From an uncultured Dyadobacter sp. (GTDB lineage Bacteria > Bacteroidota > Bacteroidia > Cytophagales > Spirosomataceae), in contig CALGRQ010000156.1 of the NCBI GenBank assembly GCA_937880795.1, forward strand, positions 1 to 15,589: a stretch of 15,589 nt of DNA. Direction: 5' to 3'. The translations under genes were made by a program, and so were the position numbers. This document shows positions 1-6,333 of this stretch, piece after piece; positions within the stretch are counted from its first letter, which is position 1; each line of letters opens with the position of its first letter. The notes below the pieces were generated by a model, which had not been told where the DNA came from, searched no databases, and saw nothing but the letters and a program-made list of their open reading frames with translations.

Positions 1-666
1 GTACTGGTTGGTTACCACCTGAAACTCACGCACCGCTTCAATGGAGATGGAGTAGGGAGCACCACTTCGGGAAGTAGTAGAACCGGCCGATGTGGGGTTT
101 TTGGCATTCATTCCGTCAATGGTATAGTTGGTCGAAGACCCCAATTGCCCCGAAATATTTCCGCCTTTACTCAATGGAGACAGATCCATGAGGGAGGTGA
201 AATTTCGTCCGTTAACGGGCAGACGCGTAATGTCCTTGGCCGAAATGGCTGTTGACGCCCCAATGTTTTCAATTTTATTTTTAATACCGGCAGCCACTAC
301 TTGTACTACTTCGAGCGACTGCCCGGTTTCCTCCATCGTGATGGGAATTTTAACGGCGTCGCCTTGATGTAGCATATAACCCTTTCGTTCTTGCTCACCA
401 TAACCCACAAAGCTTACCGTAATCGTATAAGGTCCTCCCAGCGGAAGTTCCTTAAATGAATATTCTCCTTTGGCGTTGGTGGTGGTTCCGGTGGAAAACC
501 CAGTAGATTGATTTTTGATGAGGACTGTGGCACCGGCAAGTTCACCGGCTTTGGACTCCGTCACAACACCCGAGATGGATGCCATGGTGGTTTGTGCATA
601 TGCAGGAGCATGTAGCAAAAGGAACATGTACACAAGCTGTGCGCTCCATAGTAATTTTTTGAGCAT
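1..666 (-). CDS. Oar-like TonB-dependent outer-membrane receptor, N-terminal part
   Basis: The first 222 codons of a minus-strand gene that continues beyond the left edge. The start is ATG at 666-664, giving MLKKLLWSAQLVYMF, a signal peptide that probably ends near APAYA/QTT. A carboxypeptidase-regulatory-like beta-sandwich follows (about residues 28-105), with the usual ISGVVTES, LAGATVLIKN, GEYSF and VSFVGY strands. The plug begins around residue 110 and contains LPVNGRNFTSLMDLSP and IDGMNAKNPTS, then RSGAPYSISIEAVREFQVV. That last stretch is typical of Oar-type receptors, named after Myxococcus Oar, rather than of SusC glycan importers. The protein should sit in the outer membrane and take up an unknown substrate using TonB energy. 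The family is usually about 1000 residues, so roughly a fifth is visible. No convincing promoter was found in the 125 bases upstream. Confidence 0.9.
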   Translation of the reverse strand, partial: MLKKLLWSAQLVYMFLLLHAPAYAQTTMASISGVVTESKAGELAGATVLIKNQSTGFSTGTTTNAKGEYSFKELPLGGPYTITVSFVGYGEQERKGYMLHQGDAVKIPITMEETGQSLEVVQVVAAGIKNKIENIGASTAISAKDITRLPVNGRNFTSLMDLSPLSKGGNISGQLGSSTNYTIDGMNAKNPTSAGSTTSRSGAPYSISIEAVREFQVVTNQY

Positions 667-791
667 ATTCTTTTTTTGTTAACGGTGAATGAAAGAGCAA
701 AGGACGCGCAATTGGGCTTGGGGCCCGTTATCTCATTGTTAAGCGATTGTAAAGAATATTATTTATATATATCTATGAATCAGGCGGTTCT

Positions 792-917
792 ATGTATTTG
801 AGTGAATTGAGAGGTGCAGACCAGTACCGGCGTTGGGCACTGGCCATAAAATCCGAAATCGTCATGATTCTTGCCATTGGGGTATGGTCAATATGGATTT
901 GTATCGGTATAAATTAG
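792..917 (+). CDS. Possible 41-residue single-helix membrane protein
   Basis: A short frame from ATG 792 to TAG 917. The first part is charged and hydrophilic (MYLSELRGADQYRRWALA), followed by one strongly hydrophobic helix (about residues 23-40, EIVMILAIGVWSIWICIG) that ends the protein. AGGCGG at 782-787 is a Shine-Dalgarno-like stretch at suitable distance, unusual for this window. Base composition inside the frame is more GC-rich than the AT-rich flanks, with G/C often in third positions, which favours coding. The next gene starts 50 bases downstream in another frame. No family is recognised. Chance remains possible at this length. If it is real, the protein is a small inner-membrane peptide with a basic cytoplasmic N-terminus. 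Confidence 0.42.
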   Translation: MYLSELRGADQYRRWALAIKSEIVMILAIGVWSIWICIGIN

Positions 918-967
918 GCACAATATACTTTTCTTTTGTATTATATCAATTTAGCTCTACAAAATTA

Positions 968-1879
968 ATGAATCGCCGTACTGCAATGAATACCATGGTA
1001 GCTGCCTCGGTAGCGTCCGTGCTACCTGCACAAGCCGCCGTAAAGAAAGAATCGTTTATTTATTCTTTGAACATGAGCACTTTACGTGGTCATAATCTGG
1101 GCTTTCGTAAGGAGCTGGAAGTGGCCTCAAAGGCCGGATATAGATCGGTGGAGATTTGGATCAATACCTTACAGGACTACCTGAAAAATGGAGGTTCGTT
1201 GTCAGATGCGAAAAAAATCATTAACGACCTTGGCTTAAAAGTGGAAGATGCCATTGGGTTTGCGCCATGGATTGTGAACGATGCTGGTGTACGTAATAAA
1301 GCCGTAGAGCAATTGAAGGTAGAAATGGATCAATTGGCTGCCATTGGTTGTCCGCGTATTGCGGCACCACCGATGGGGGCTACCACAGGTGAGTCGTTGG
1401 ATTTGGCCGCTGTGGCAGAACGTTACCGAACTATTCTTGAATTGGGAGATAAAACCGGCGTGGTTCCGCATCTGGAACTCTGGGGTTTTTCTAAAAATTT
1501 GAGTCGTGTTGGTGAAATTCTGTACGTAGCCAGTGAGGTGTCACACCCTTCGGCTCGCTTGCTGATGGATGTTTACCATTTGCATAAAGGAGGGTCCGGA
1601 ATGGACAGTGTTAAAAATGTAGGCAAGCCTTTGGTGGAGATATTCCATATCAACGACTACCCCGATGTACCGCCACGAGAGACAATTACAGATGCGGATC
1701 GGGTATATGCCGGTGACGGTGTAGCTCCGCTGCCAGAGTTACTTAAGAACTTAAAGAATCCCGACAAACCCGTCATTCTTTCATTTGAAGTGTTTAACAA
1801 AGGATATTATGCCCAGGATCCACTCCTGGTCGCTAAAACCGGACTGGCAAAAATGAAGCAAGTTGCCGCAGGGGTGTAA
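968..1879 (+). CDS. Sugar phosphate isomerase/epimerase (TIM barrel, AP endonuclease 2 fold)
   Basis: 303 residues from ATG 968. The start is chosen because MNRRTAMNTMVAASVASVLPAQA is a twin-arginine-like or Sec signal, as is common for secreted Bacteroidota members of this family. The frame stays open back to ATG 833, but those 45 residues look non-coding and overlap the small frame at 792-917. The body is a xylose-isomerase-like TIM barrel (PF01261 type). Recognisable strands are LEVASKAGYRSVEIW (50-64), VVPHLELWGF (166-174), RLLMDVYHLHKGG (197-209), VEIFHINDYPD (223-233) and VILSFEVFNKGYY (269-281). E170, D201, H227 and E274 are the expected divalent-metal ligands. The substrate is probably a keto-sugar or inositol derivative in the periplasm; it cannot be specified from sequence. 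A hairpin terminator follows 25 bases after the stop. Confidence 0.85.
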   Translation: MNRRTAMNTMVAASVASVLPAQAAVKKESFIYSLNMSTLRGHNLGFRKELEVASKAGYRSVEIWINTLQDYLKNGGSLSDAKKIINDLGLKVEDAIGFAPWIVNDAGVRNKAVEQLKVEMDQLAAIGCPRIAAPPMGATTGESLDLAAVAERYRTILELGDKTGVVPHLELWGFSKNLSRVGEILYVASEVSHPSARLLMDVYHLHKGGSGMDSVKNVGKPLVEIFHINDYPDVPPRETITDADRVYAGDGVAPLPELLKNLKNPDKPVILSFEVFNKGYYAQDPLLVAKTGLAKMKQVAAGV

Positions 1880-1904
1880 TATTGATTTACGCAATTGGGA
1901 GATG

Positions 1905-1944
1905 CAAACCAGGTGTTACGTTTGTGATACCTGGTTTGTATTTT
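1905..1944 (+). terminator. Rho-independent-type terminator after the sugar isomerase
   Basis: CAAACCAGGT (1905-1914) pairs perfectly with ACCTGGTTTG (1929-1938) across a 14-base loop, followed by TATTTT. It lies 25 bases after the stop of the isomerase gene. The U-tract is short, so efficiency is uncertain. Confidence 0.7.
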
Positions 1945-1951
1945 CTCGGTA

Positions 1952-2218
1952 ATTCGTAGTTTTTTAGTTAGTCGTAGTTTCTAAGACTACGACTGATAAT
2001 ATATTACCGTCTGCGACGGTCTTGGATTATGTTTGAAACCTAACGCAACCCGGCAGGTGTCACGATTCTAGCCGGATGATATATGTGGCATAGAATTACC
2101 GTCGCAGACGGTAGCGTATATTAAATGCGGAGTGTGGACACTCCGCACAACGGAGGGTTTGTAGCTATTTCTTTGTTTCAAAACCCTCCGTTAATAGTAA
2201 TTTCCAAAAACTACGAAT
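1952..2218. repeat. Nested palindrome array (REP/MITE-like element)
   Basis: A 267-base non-coding block made almost wholly of inverted repeats. The outer arms are ATTCGTAGTTTTT (1952-1964) and AAAAACTACGAAT (2206-2218), perfect over 13 bases. Inside, AGTCGTAGT (1970-1978) pairs with ACTACGACT (1986-1994). ACCGTCTGCGACGGT (2006-2020) is itself a small hairpin and is also the exact reverse complement of 2098-2112. That pairing extends through TAATATA (1997-2003) and TATATTA (2117-2123). CCGGC (2050-2054) pairs with GCCGG (2071-2075). TGCGGAGTGT (2126-2135) pairs with ACACTCCGCA (2138-2147), and AACGGAGGGTTT (2149-2160) with 2181-2192. No transposase gene and no clear target-site duplication are seen. 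This looks like a composite REP/BIME or miniature mobile element, possibly cruciform-forming. Confidence 0.75.
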
Positions 2219-2460
2219 CAGAATTTATTCGTCATCACAGCTGGTCGTTAATCTTAAATAGGTAGTTTTAACACTAGCCCTAACGGAGGGTTCTACCAGG
2301 TTGGGCTCATCGAACTTCTCCTTAGAACGAACCAGTAAAACTATAGGCGCTTGATGGTTGCCAAGCTTTTCGTAACACTACTCTTGCTCCTGCTCCATAC
2401 ATCCAGGATGAGAAATATCATACCCTTTCCATATTTTTAAAAAAGTAAACTATTTCTATG
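2219..2460 (-). pseudogene. Gene-poor stretch with a possible decayed minus-strand reading frame
   Basis: No intact gene is seen here. On the minus strand, codons run without a stop from 2377 to the TAA at 2227-2225. They read CYEKLGNHQAPIVLLVRS, then KEKFDEPNLVEPSVRAS, then VKTTYLRLTTSCDDE. Upstream, beyond a single in-frame TAG (2380-2378), the same frame continues as KGYDISHPGCMEQEQE. The residue mix is protein-like, but no family is recognised. The frame overlaps a third copy of AACGGAGGGTT (2282-2292) from the neighbouring repeat block, so the coding look could be coincidental. Confidence 0.22.
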
Positions 2461-2519
2461 ATAAATTGTAATTATTTCTACAATTTATATATTTGGATAT
2501 ATTTTTATAATTAATTTTG
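2461..2519 (+). promoter_or_regulatory. Candidate operator palindrome and Bacteroidota-type promoter
   Basis: ATAAATTGTA (2461-2470) and TACAATTTAT (2479-2488) form a perfect 10-base inverted repeat around 8 bases, with a TTGTA-N8-TACAA core. Just downstream are TTTG (2492-2495) and a perfect TAnnTTTG box, TAATTTTG (2512-2519). Their 16-base spacer is slightly shorter than the usual 17-23. This would start transcription near 2526 for the gene pair at 2632-4104. The palindrome sits where an activator would bind, immediately upstream of the -33 element. A second dyad, TGATTATC/GATAATCA (2522-2529, 2561-2568), lies in the predicted leader. Confidence 0.45.
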
Positions 2520-2631
2520 GTTGATTATCAGTGCATTACTTCATTGTCGAATCCTACGTCGATAATCATTTTAGCTGCAAGAATATTCCCTGTATAGGAT
2601 TATGATCAATAATTATTCTCACTAAAATTCA

Positions 2632-2997
2632 ATGTTTATGCAAAAACTTCATGCAGTGCAGATCACTTCCATCCATTGTGAAGAGGCTTCTGAATTTACC
2701 ACCGACGAGTTATTTCTGGTTTGTCAGGCAGATGGACTGTTGCCCTGGCGGATTCCGGCAGCAATTAACGAAAGCCATCACATGCAAAAGGGGGATACCT
2801 GGTATTTAGATAACCTGGTCCTCAATTTTCAATTTGAGGTTTTGGTTACCCTTTGGGATCACGATCTGAATTATGACCCCAATTTACTCACCTACCTGCA
2901 AAGTACAGACTTTGAGCCGGGTTCGGGAAGTGGTTCCCGTAAGTTAAAGAATTGGAATGGAGCCGTATACACGGTTTCTTATACCTATATCAACTAA
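2632..2997 (+). CDS. Uncharacterised C2-like single-domain protein, paralogous to the end of the next gene
   Basis: 121 residues; the start is ATG 2632, or equally ATG 2638. No signal peptide or membrane segment is seen. The protein is one predicted beta-sandwich. It aligns by eye with residues 237-318 of the next gene product: I-x-C near the start, then D-E-L-F-L-x-x-QADG, P-W-x-I-P, K-G-D-T-W, a V-x-F turn, and V-x-x-T-L-W-D-H-D. D76, D78 and D82 stand where C2 domains carry calcium ligands, but the later C2 strands are less clear. The end is Gly/Ser-rich (GSGSGSRKLKNW, 97-108) before a last strand, VYTVSYTYI. It lies 21 bases before its partner and probably shares a transcript. Function is unknown; a calcium- or lipid-binding role is only inferred from the fold. 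Confidence 0.8.
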   Translation: MFMQKLHAVQITSIHCEEASEFTTDELFLVCQADGLLPWRIPAAINESHHMQKGDTWYLDNLVLNFQFEVLVTLWDHDLNYDPNLLTYLQSTDFEPGSGSGSRKLKNWNGAVYTVSYTYIN

Positions 2998-3018
2998 CCT
3001 CCATAACTATCAGAAATT

Positions 3019-4104
3019 ATGAATCAGCAATTGACAGCACAACTGGAGGAATACGCCGTACGTTTTCCGTATACTTTTTCTATCAATCGTCCCGAATCAG
3101 AGAGTCATCCGAATTTTAAGGTCGTTCTCAAAGAGGCCGTTAAAACCTGGGAACAATATATAGAGACTCCGGAGGGTAAAGAGATGATGAACTCCTTGAA
3201 AAACAAAGATTTAGATGCGTTGCGTGCATCATTATCCGTGATAGCCGAACATCCGCTCTTGAAAAAGTTGATCGACTGGGTACGTGCACAGGACTTTATA
3301 GGGGCTAGTTTTTCCATAGGATTTAAAATTGAGGCTCAGCTACTTTTAGGCGTTACGGGTGTTATTGGCTTGGCTGTCGGACTAGGCACCGCCAATGGGA
3401 AGGAATCGGTAGAATTTCTCACGTTAGGGTTGAATGAAGGGATAGAGGCGGGAGGGATGGTGGGTATTCAATTTGGGGTATGGACGGTGTCCCCCGGAAA
3501 TATGGGTGGATTTTCTTTGTGCACTGAGATTGATTTGGGCTTTGAGGTGGAAGTGAGTGAAGGAACATACTATAATTTGGATGGCTTTTTGGGAGAAACC
3601 ATTAGCGTTGGAGTAGGTGCCGAGGACGGTATTTCTGAGATGGAATGCTATACGTTTATTTTGGGGGATCAGGGTGATACGGGTAGGGAGCCTTATTTAA
3701 AACCCGTTATCCAAGAACCTAAACGAAATTTTCTGATCATCGAAAATGTAAAATGCCTTCATCCGTCCAATGATGGGGCGGGGGATGAGAATGAGATTTA
3801 CTTTATTTTTCAAGCTGATGGAGGCAAAAAGTATCCTTTTCCTCCATATGATTACTTTTCGATAAAAGAGGGAGAAACCTGGAACACCGGACGATCGGTA
3901 TGGTTTGATGATCACGTGGATATAACGTTATATGATGAAGACGGTACCAGCGAAAATGATGTTGTGGGAACGTTTCGAATTTCGCTTTCTGATTTGGCTG
4001 TTGGACAATCCAAGGTTTTTCATAGTACCAAGGATTACTCTTCCATGATGGATGAGGTGGAATATACCATTGAAGCCAAATTGGTTGCCCGGGATATTAC
4101 GTAA
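3019..4104 (+). CDS. Uncharacterised three-part protein: helical head, Gly-rich beta region, C2-like tail
   Basis: 361 residues from ATG 3019; no signal peptide. Residues 1-92 are charged and probably helical (FKVVLKEAVKTWEQYIE, LIDWVRAQDF). Residues 93-216 are Gly-rich alternating strands: GASFSIGFKIEAQLLLG, VTGVIGLAVGLGTANG, GIEAGGMVGIQFGVW and GETISVGVGAEDG. This could be a beta-barrel or sandwich, and perhaps membrane-active. Residues 237-357 form a domain related to the whole preceding protein, with QADG (265-268), EGETW (284-288) and a classic C2-type loop, DITLYDEDGTSENDVVG (301-317). D306, D308 and D314 are candidate calcium ligands. This loop is the strongest C2 match in the pair. 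Without an export signal, the protein acts in the cytoplasm or leaves by a non-Sec route. No known family is recognised for the first two parts. A hairpin terminator follows. Confidence 0.82.
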   Translation: MNQQLTAQLEEYAVRFPYTFSINRPESESHPNFKVVLKEAVKTWEQYIETPEGKEMMNSLKNKDLDALRASLSVIAEHPLLKKLIDWVRAQDFIGASFSIGFKIEAQLLLGVTGVIGLAVGLGTANGKESVEFLTLGLNEGIEAGGMVGIQFGVWTVSPGNMGGFSLCTEIDLGFEVEVSEGTYYNLDGFLGETISVGVGAEDGISEMECYTFILGDQGDTGREPYLKPVIQEPKRNFLIIENVKCLHPSNDGAGDENEIYFIFQADGGKKYPFPPYDYFSIKEGETWNTGRSVWFDDHVDITLYDEDGTSENDVVGTFRISLSDLAVGQSKVFHSTKDYSSMMDEVEYTIEAKLVARDIT

Positions 4105-4131
4105 ACGAAAAAGTGGTTTGATAAATAGTTA

Positions 4132-4167
4132 CAACCCTGCGAGTCATATAGTTGTCTCGCAGGGTTG
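4132..4167. terminator. Terminator hairpin between convergent genes
   Basis: CAACCCTGCGAG (4132-4143) pairs perfectly over 12 bases with CTCGCAGGGTTG (4156-4167), with a 12-base loop. It fills the gap between two convergent stop codons (4104 and 4169), so it probably serves both strands. Neither side has a strong U-tract. Confidence 0.7.
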
Positions 4168-4168
4168 C

Positions 4169-4705
4169 TTATGACCAGAGGTTCCAGAATTCATAATACC
4201 CTATCAGTTCCTGAAAAGAGGTTAAACGTAGCGTATATACCTTGCTCTCTTCTGTTAAAAGTTGATATCTATGTCGCTTTTTAGGTGCATCAAATACCAT
4301 ATAATGCAGGTGATCCCAACTAAATTGTTGCGTGGCACCGGGTAGGTTGCCTGGTCTGGTATCGCTATTTTTGGCAGTTCTTTTGAAGTATCGTATCAAG
4401 GAGCCAAACACATTGAAATCGAGCCAGATAATGGCCGTTGCTTTTTCAAATCGTTCTTTCATCAAGTAGCTATAATTTCCTTCGATAATCCATTTTTCAT
4501 GGTGGGTAAGAAACGCTTGATGATCTTTTTGCAAAAGGTCCTTTGTCCGTGGTTTCCAATTGGTATTGGGTATATGGGCCATTTGATCCAAGTGACAAAC
4601 GGTCAGATCCAACTTGGAGCCCAGAGCCTGTGCAAGGGTCGATTTGCCATTTGAGCTTGGTCCGATGATACAGATTCGACATCCAAGTTGATCCAACGTT
4701 GTCAT
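4169..4705 (-). CDS. P-loop NTPase of the FlaR/adenylate-kinase-like type
   Basis: 178 residues from ATG 4705-4703; the frame is open two codons further to a TTG, which is less likely. The Walker A loop GPSSNGKST lies at residues 15-23, right after a hydrophobic strand (CRICII). It is followed by HLDQMAHIPNTNW (38-50), the site where this family has an acidic, base-contacting segment, and by KWIIEGNYS (71-79). A strand ATAIIWLDFN (89-98) leads into an Arg/Lys-rich lid-like region around YFKRTAKNSDTRPG. This pattern matches small kinases annotated as DNA topology modulation protein FlaR, whose true substrate is unclear. The product is cytoplasmic. It lies 24 bases downstream of the membrane-protein gene and is probably co-transcribed with it. 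Confidence 0.75.
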   Translation of the reverse strand: MTTLDQLGCRICIIGPSSNGKSTLAQALGSKLDLTVCHLDQMAHIPNTNWKPRTKDLLQKDHQAFLTHHEKWIIEGNYSYLMKERFEKATAIIWLDFNVFGSLIRYFKRTAKNSDTRPGNLPGATQQFSWDHLHYMVFDAPKKRHRYQLLTEESKVYTLRLTSFQELIGYYEFWNLWS

Positions 4706-4729
4706 CAGCAATATTAAGTAATTAAAGAA

Positions 4730-5377
4730 CTATTCTTTCTTGATGTTCGCAGCAAACCAGGCAGACCATAAACCGGAGAAAACAAAAAAATTAGTAATAA
4801 TAGATGGGCTAATCTTACCAGTTTGGTTTAGGGATTGATAGGTCAGAAATATAATGATTCCTGTGGAGACAAGCAGGAAGTATAACACCCATTTTTGTTC
4901 GAAAAATGACGGTTTCCGTTCCAACTGTCCACTATATTCAGTTTTGTAAGCTAAAAGTTTCTTTTCTAGTTTGACACAAAAATCATTTAATAACAGATCA
5001 TTGCAGAAATTACTGTTAGCAGTAAATTTAATCGCTGGCTCGTCTATCATTTTTAGTGATAGTATAACCCCATTCCCGTATTCAATTTTATAGTATTGCA
5101 GATTTTGGAATTGTATATCTATCTCATTTTCTTCGAATTTCAAAAGAACGCGGTCGTCTTCTAGGACCGCTTCTGCGCTCTTTTTAAACAGGTGTCTGTT
5201 AAAATAGATGATGAGTATGCCAATACCAACTCCCACGAGAGCATTGACATTTACATTTAAAAAATAACCTAAATCTGGGAGCATGAAAGCGATGGCAAAT
5301 GCCAAAGCGATGCAACCAATAACCAGCGCTACCAAAACACCTGTTCGTGTATATTCAAAGTTGAAGGTTTGTGACAT
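4730..5377 (-). CDS. Uncharacterised four-helix membrane protein with a central soluble domain
   Basis: 215 residues, taking ATG 5377-5375 (MSQTFNFEYTRTG) as start. The upstream in-frame extension of 12 residues is less plausible. Two hydrophobic segments come first (about residues 14-35, VLVALVIGCIALAFAIAFML, and 44-61, VNALVGVGIGILIIYF). A roughly 95-residue beta-rich soluble domain follows, with a PH-like feel: DDRVLLKFEENEIDIQF, then YYKIEYGNGVILSLKMI. Two more segments close the protein (WVLYFLLVSTGIIIFL and ITNFFVFSGLWSAWFAA), with a basic tail NIKKE. No family is recognised and no catalytic motif is seen. Loop charges suggest that the central domain faces the cytoplasm. A weak dyad (AATGCT/AGCATT, 5432-5437 and 5447-5452) separates it from the DUF1080 gene upstream. 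Confidence 0.75.
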   Translation of the reverse strand: MSQTFNFEYTRTGVLVALVIGCIALAFAIAFMLPDLGYFLNVNVNALVGVGIGILIIYFNRHLFKKSAEAVLEDDRVLLKFEENEIDIQFQNLQYYKIEYGNGVILSLKMIDEPAIKFTANSNFCNDLLLNDFCVKLEKKLLAYKTEYSGQLERKPSFFEQKWVLYFLLVSTGIIIFLTYQSLNQTGKISPSIITNFFVFSGLWSAWFAANIKKE

Positions 5378-5456
5378 GTTGTTCGGTATAAAATATTTCA
5401 GACAGAAAAACACAAAATCTACTTTTGGGCTAATGCTACACCATAAAGCATTGACT

Positions 5457-6155
5457 TTACTCCGAAAACTTTTTTATACTGGCAACCCGAATGTCCTTAA
5501 ACTCCACTTCAGAGCCTTCTGCCTGCAAGGCAATTTGTCCCTTTTGCGCGGTTGCGTTATAGCCATAATTTACCAAGACACCGTTCAGCCAAACTTTAAT
5601 GGAGTTTTTGACACACTCGATGTGCATGGTATTCCATTCGCCAAGTGGTTTTTCTGTACCATCGGTTAGGTTGGGTATACGGCGTAGTTTGTCTCCATTC
5701 ACCCCCCATTTTTCTTTGGGACCACGGCGTTTTTCCATGTCGGGTACGGTAATGTCTTCTTGTATACACCAAAAATCCCCTGCATTTTGGTGCATCATTT
5801 GTATTTCGATCGACTTGGGGAACATGTCGTAAAGCGCTCTTGGGGTGGATGCAAACACCAGGGCGCCACAGTTACCTGGTTTTCCTGCAAAGCGATATTG
5901 GTAGGTTAGTTTAAAATTTTCGTATAGATCATTGGTGATCAGGTGCCCTCCTGGTGTTCCTAAGCTTACTAAAAGTCCGTTGCGAACAATAAAAGGCGTT
6001 TGCATATCGGGTTTTTTATCCATTTCGGGTACATCGGCATGCCAACCGGTTAAATCTTTCCCATTAAAGAGCGGTTTACCTTTGCTTTGCGCCAAAACAG
6101 ATGTAGAGGCAATGAGTACCAGCGATAGGAAGGAGAATAGTTTCTTTTTTTTCAT
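5457..6155 (-). CDS. Secreted DUF1080 protein (3-keto-disaccharide hydrolase family)
   Basis: 232 residues from ATG 6155-6153. Four codons of upstream open frame begin with TTG and are not favoured. MKKKKLFSFLSLVLIASTSV plus LAQ is a clear Sec signal peptide, with cleavage near residue 22. The mature protein is a concanavalin-like beta-sandwich of the PF06439 type. It opens with KPLFNGKDLTGWHADV (27-42), then LTYQYRFAGKPGNCGALVFA, SIEIQMMHQNAGDFWCIQ and GEWNTMHIECVKNSIKVWL, and ends with GQIALQAEGSEVEFKDIRV. The FNGKDLTGW opening and QAEGSEVEFKDIRV ending are hallmarks of the family. Family members include 3-keto-glycoside hydrolases; activity on a particular sugar cannot be read here. It is likely periplasmic. 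The isomerase at 968-1879 is another sugar-type secreted enzyme, but it is not in this operon. Confidence 0.88.
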   Translation of the reverse strand: MKKKKLFSFLSLVLIASTSVLAQSKGKPLFNGKDLTGWHADVPEMDKKPDMQTPFIVRNGLLVSLGTPGGHLITNDLYENFKLTYQYRFAGKPGNCGALVFASTPRALYDMFPKSIEIQMMHQNAGDFWCIQEDITVPDMEKRRGPKEKWGVNGDKLRRIPNLTDGTEKPLGEWNTMHIECVKNSIKVWLNGVLVNYGYNATAQKGQIALQAEGSEVEFKDIRVASIKKFSE

Positions 6156-6261
6156 AGGAATAATCAAAAAGTATAAAGAGTTATAAAGAAAGTAAAAAGA
6201 GCGGAAAGGTTACTATAAAATGTAACGATCTCGGGAATAGAATGGAATAGTCTGCTTTGAA

Positions 6262-6296
6262 AACGGGCCAGGTAAAAAGAATAAACCAGGCCCGTT
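6262..6296 (-). terminator. Terminator-like hairpin after the metal-operon receptor gene
   Basis: AACGGGCC (6262-6269) pairs with GGCCCGTT (6289-6296). After one A:A mismatch, GGT/ACC (6271-6273, 6285-6287) continue the stem. It begins 37 bases beyond the stop of the 6334-8493 gene on the minus strand and separates it from the DUF1080 gene. The downstream U-run is poor, so it may only attenuate. Confidence 0.5.
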
Positions 6297-6333
6297 CCCA
6301 TGAAGGTGATATATAACCAAGCGATTATATCAT

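Noticed and set aside
721..735. GGGGCCC-centred short palindrome upstream of the Oar-like gene as an operator
   Set aside because: The arms are too short and there is no promoter context to support it.
833..967. In-frame N-terminal extension of the sugar isomerase starting at ATG 833
   Set aside because: The 45 extra residues have no protein-like pattern, overlap a better small frame, and would bury the signal peptide that begins at 968.
1952..2292. Possible CRISPR array
   Set aside because: The repeated words are palindromic, differ in length and orientation, and are not separated by regular spacers.
5283..5669. 128-codon open frame on the plus strand
   Set aside because: It spans the start of the membrane-protein gene and the end of the DUF1080 gene in antisense, and shows no domain.
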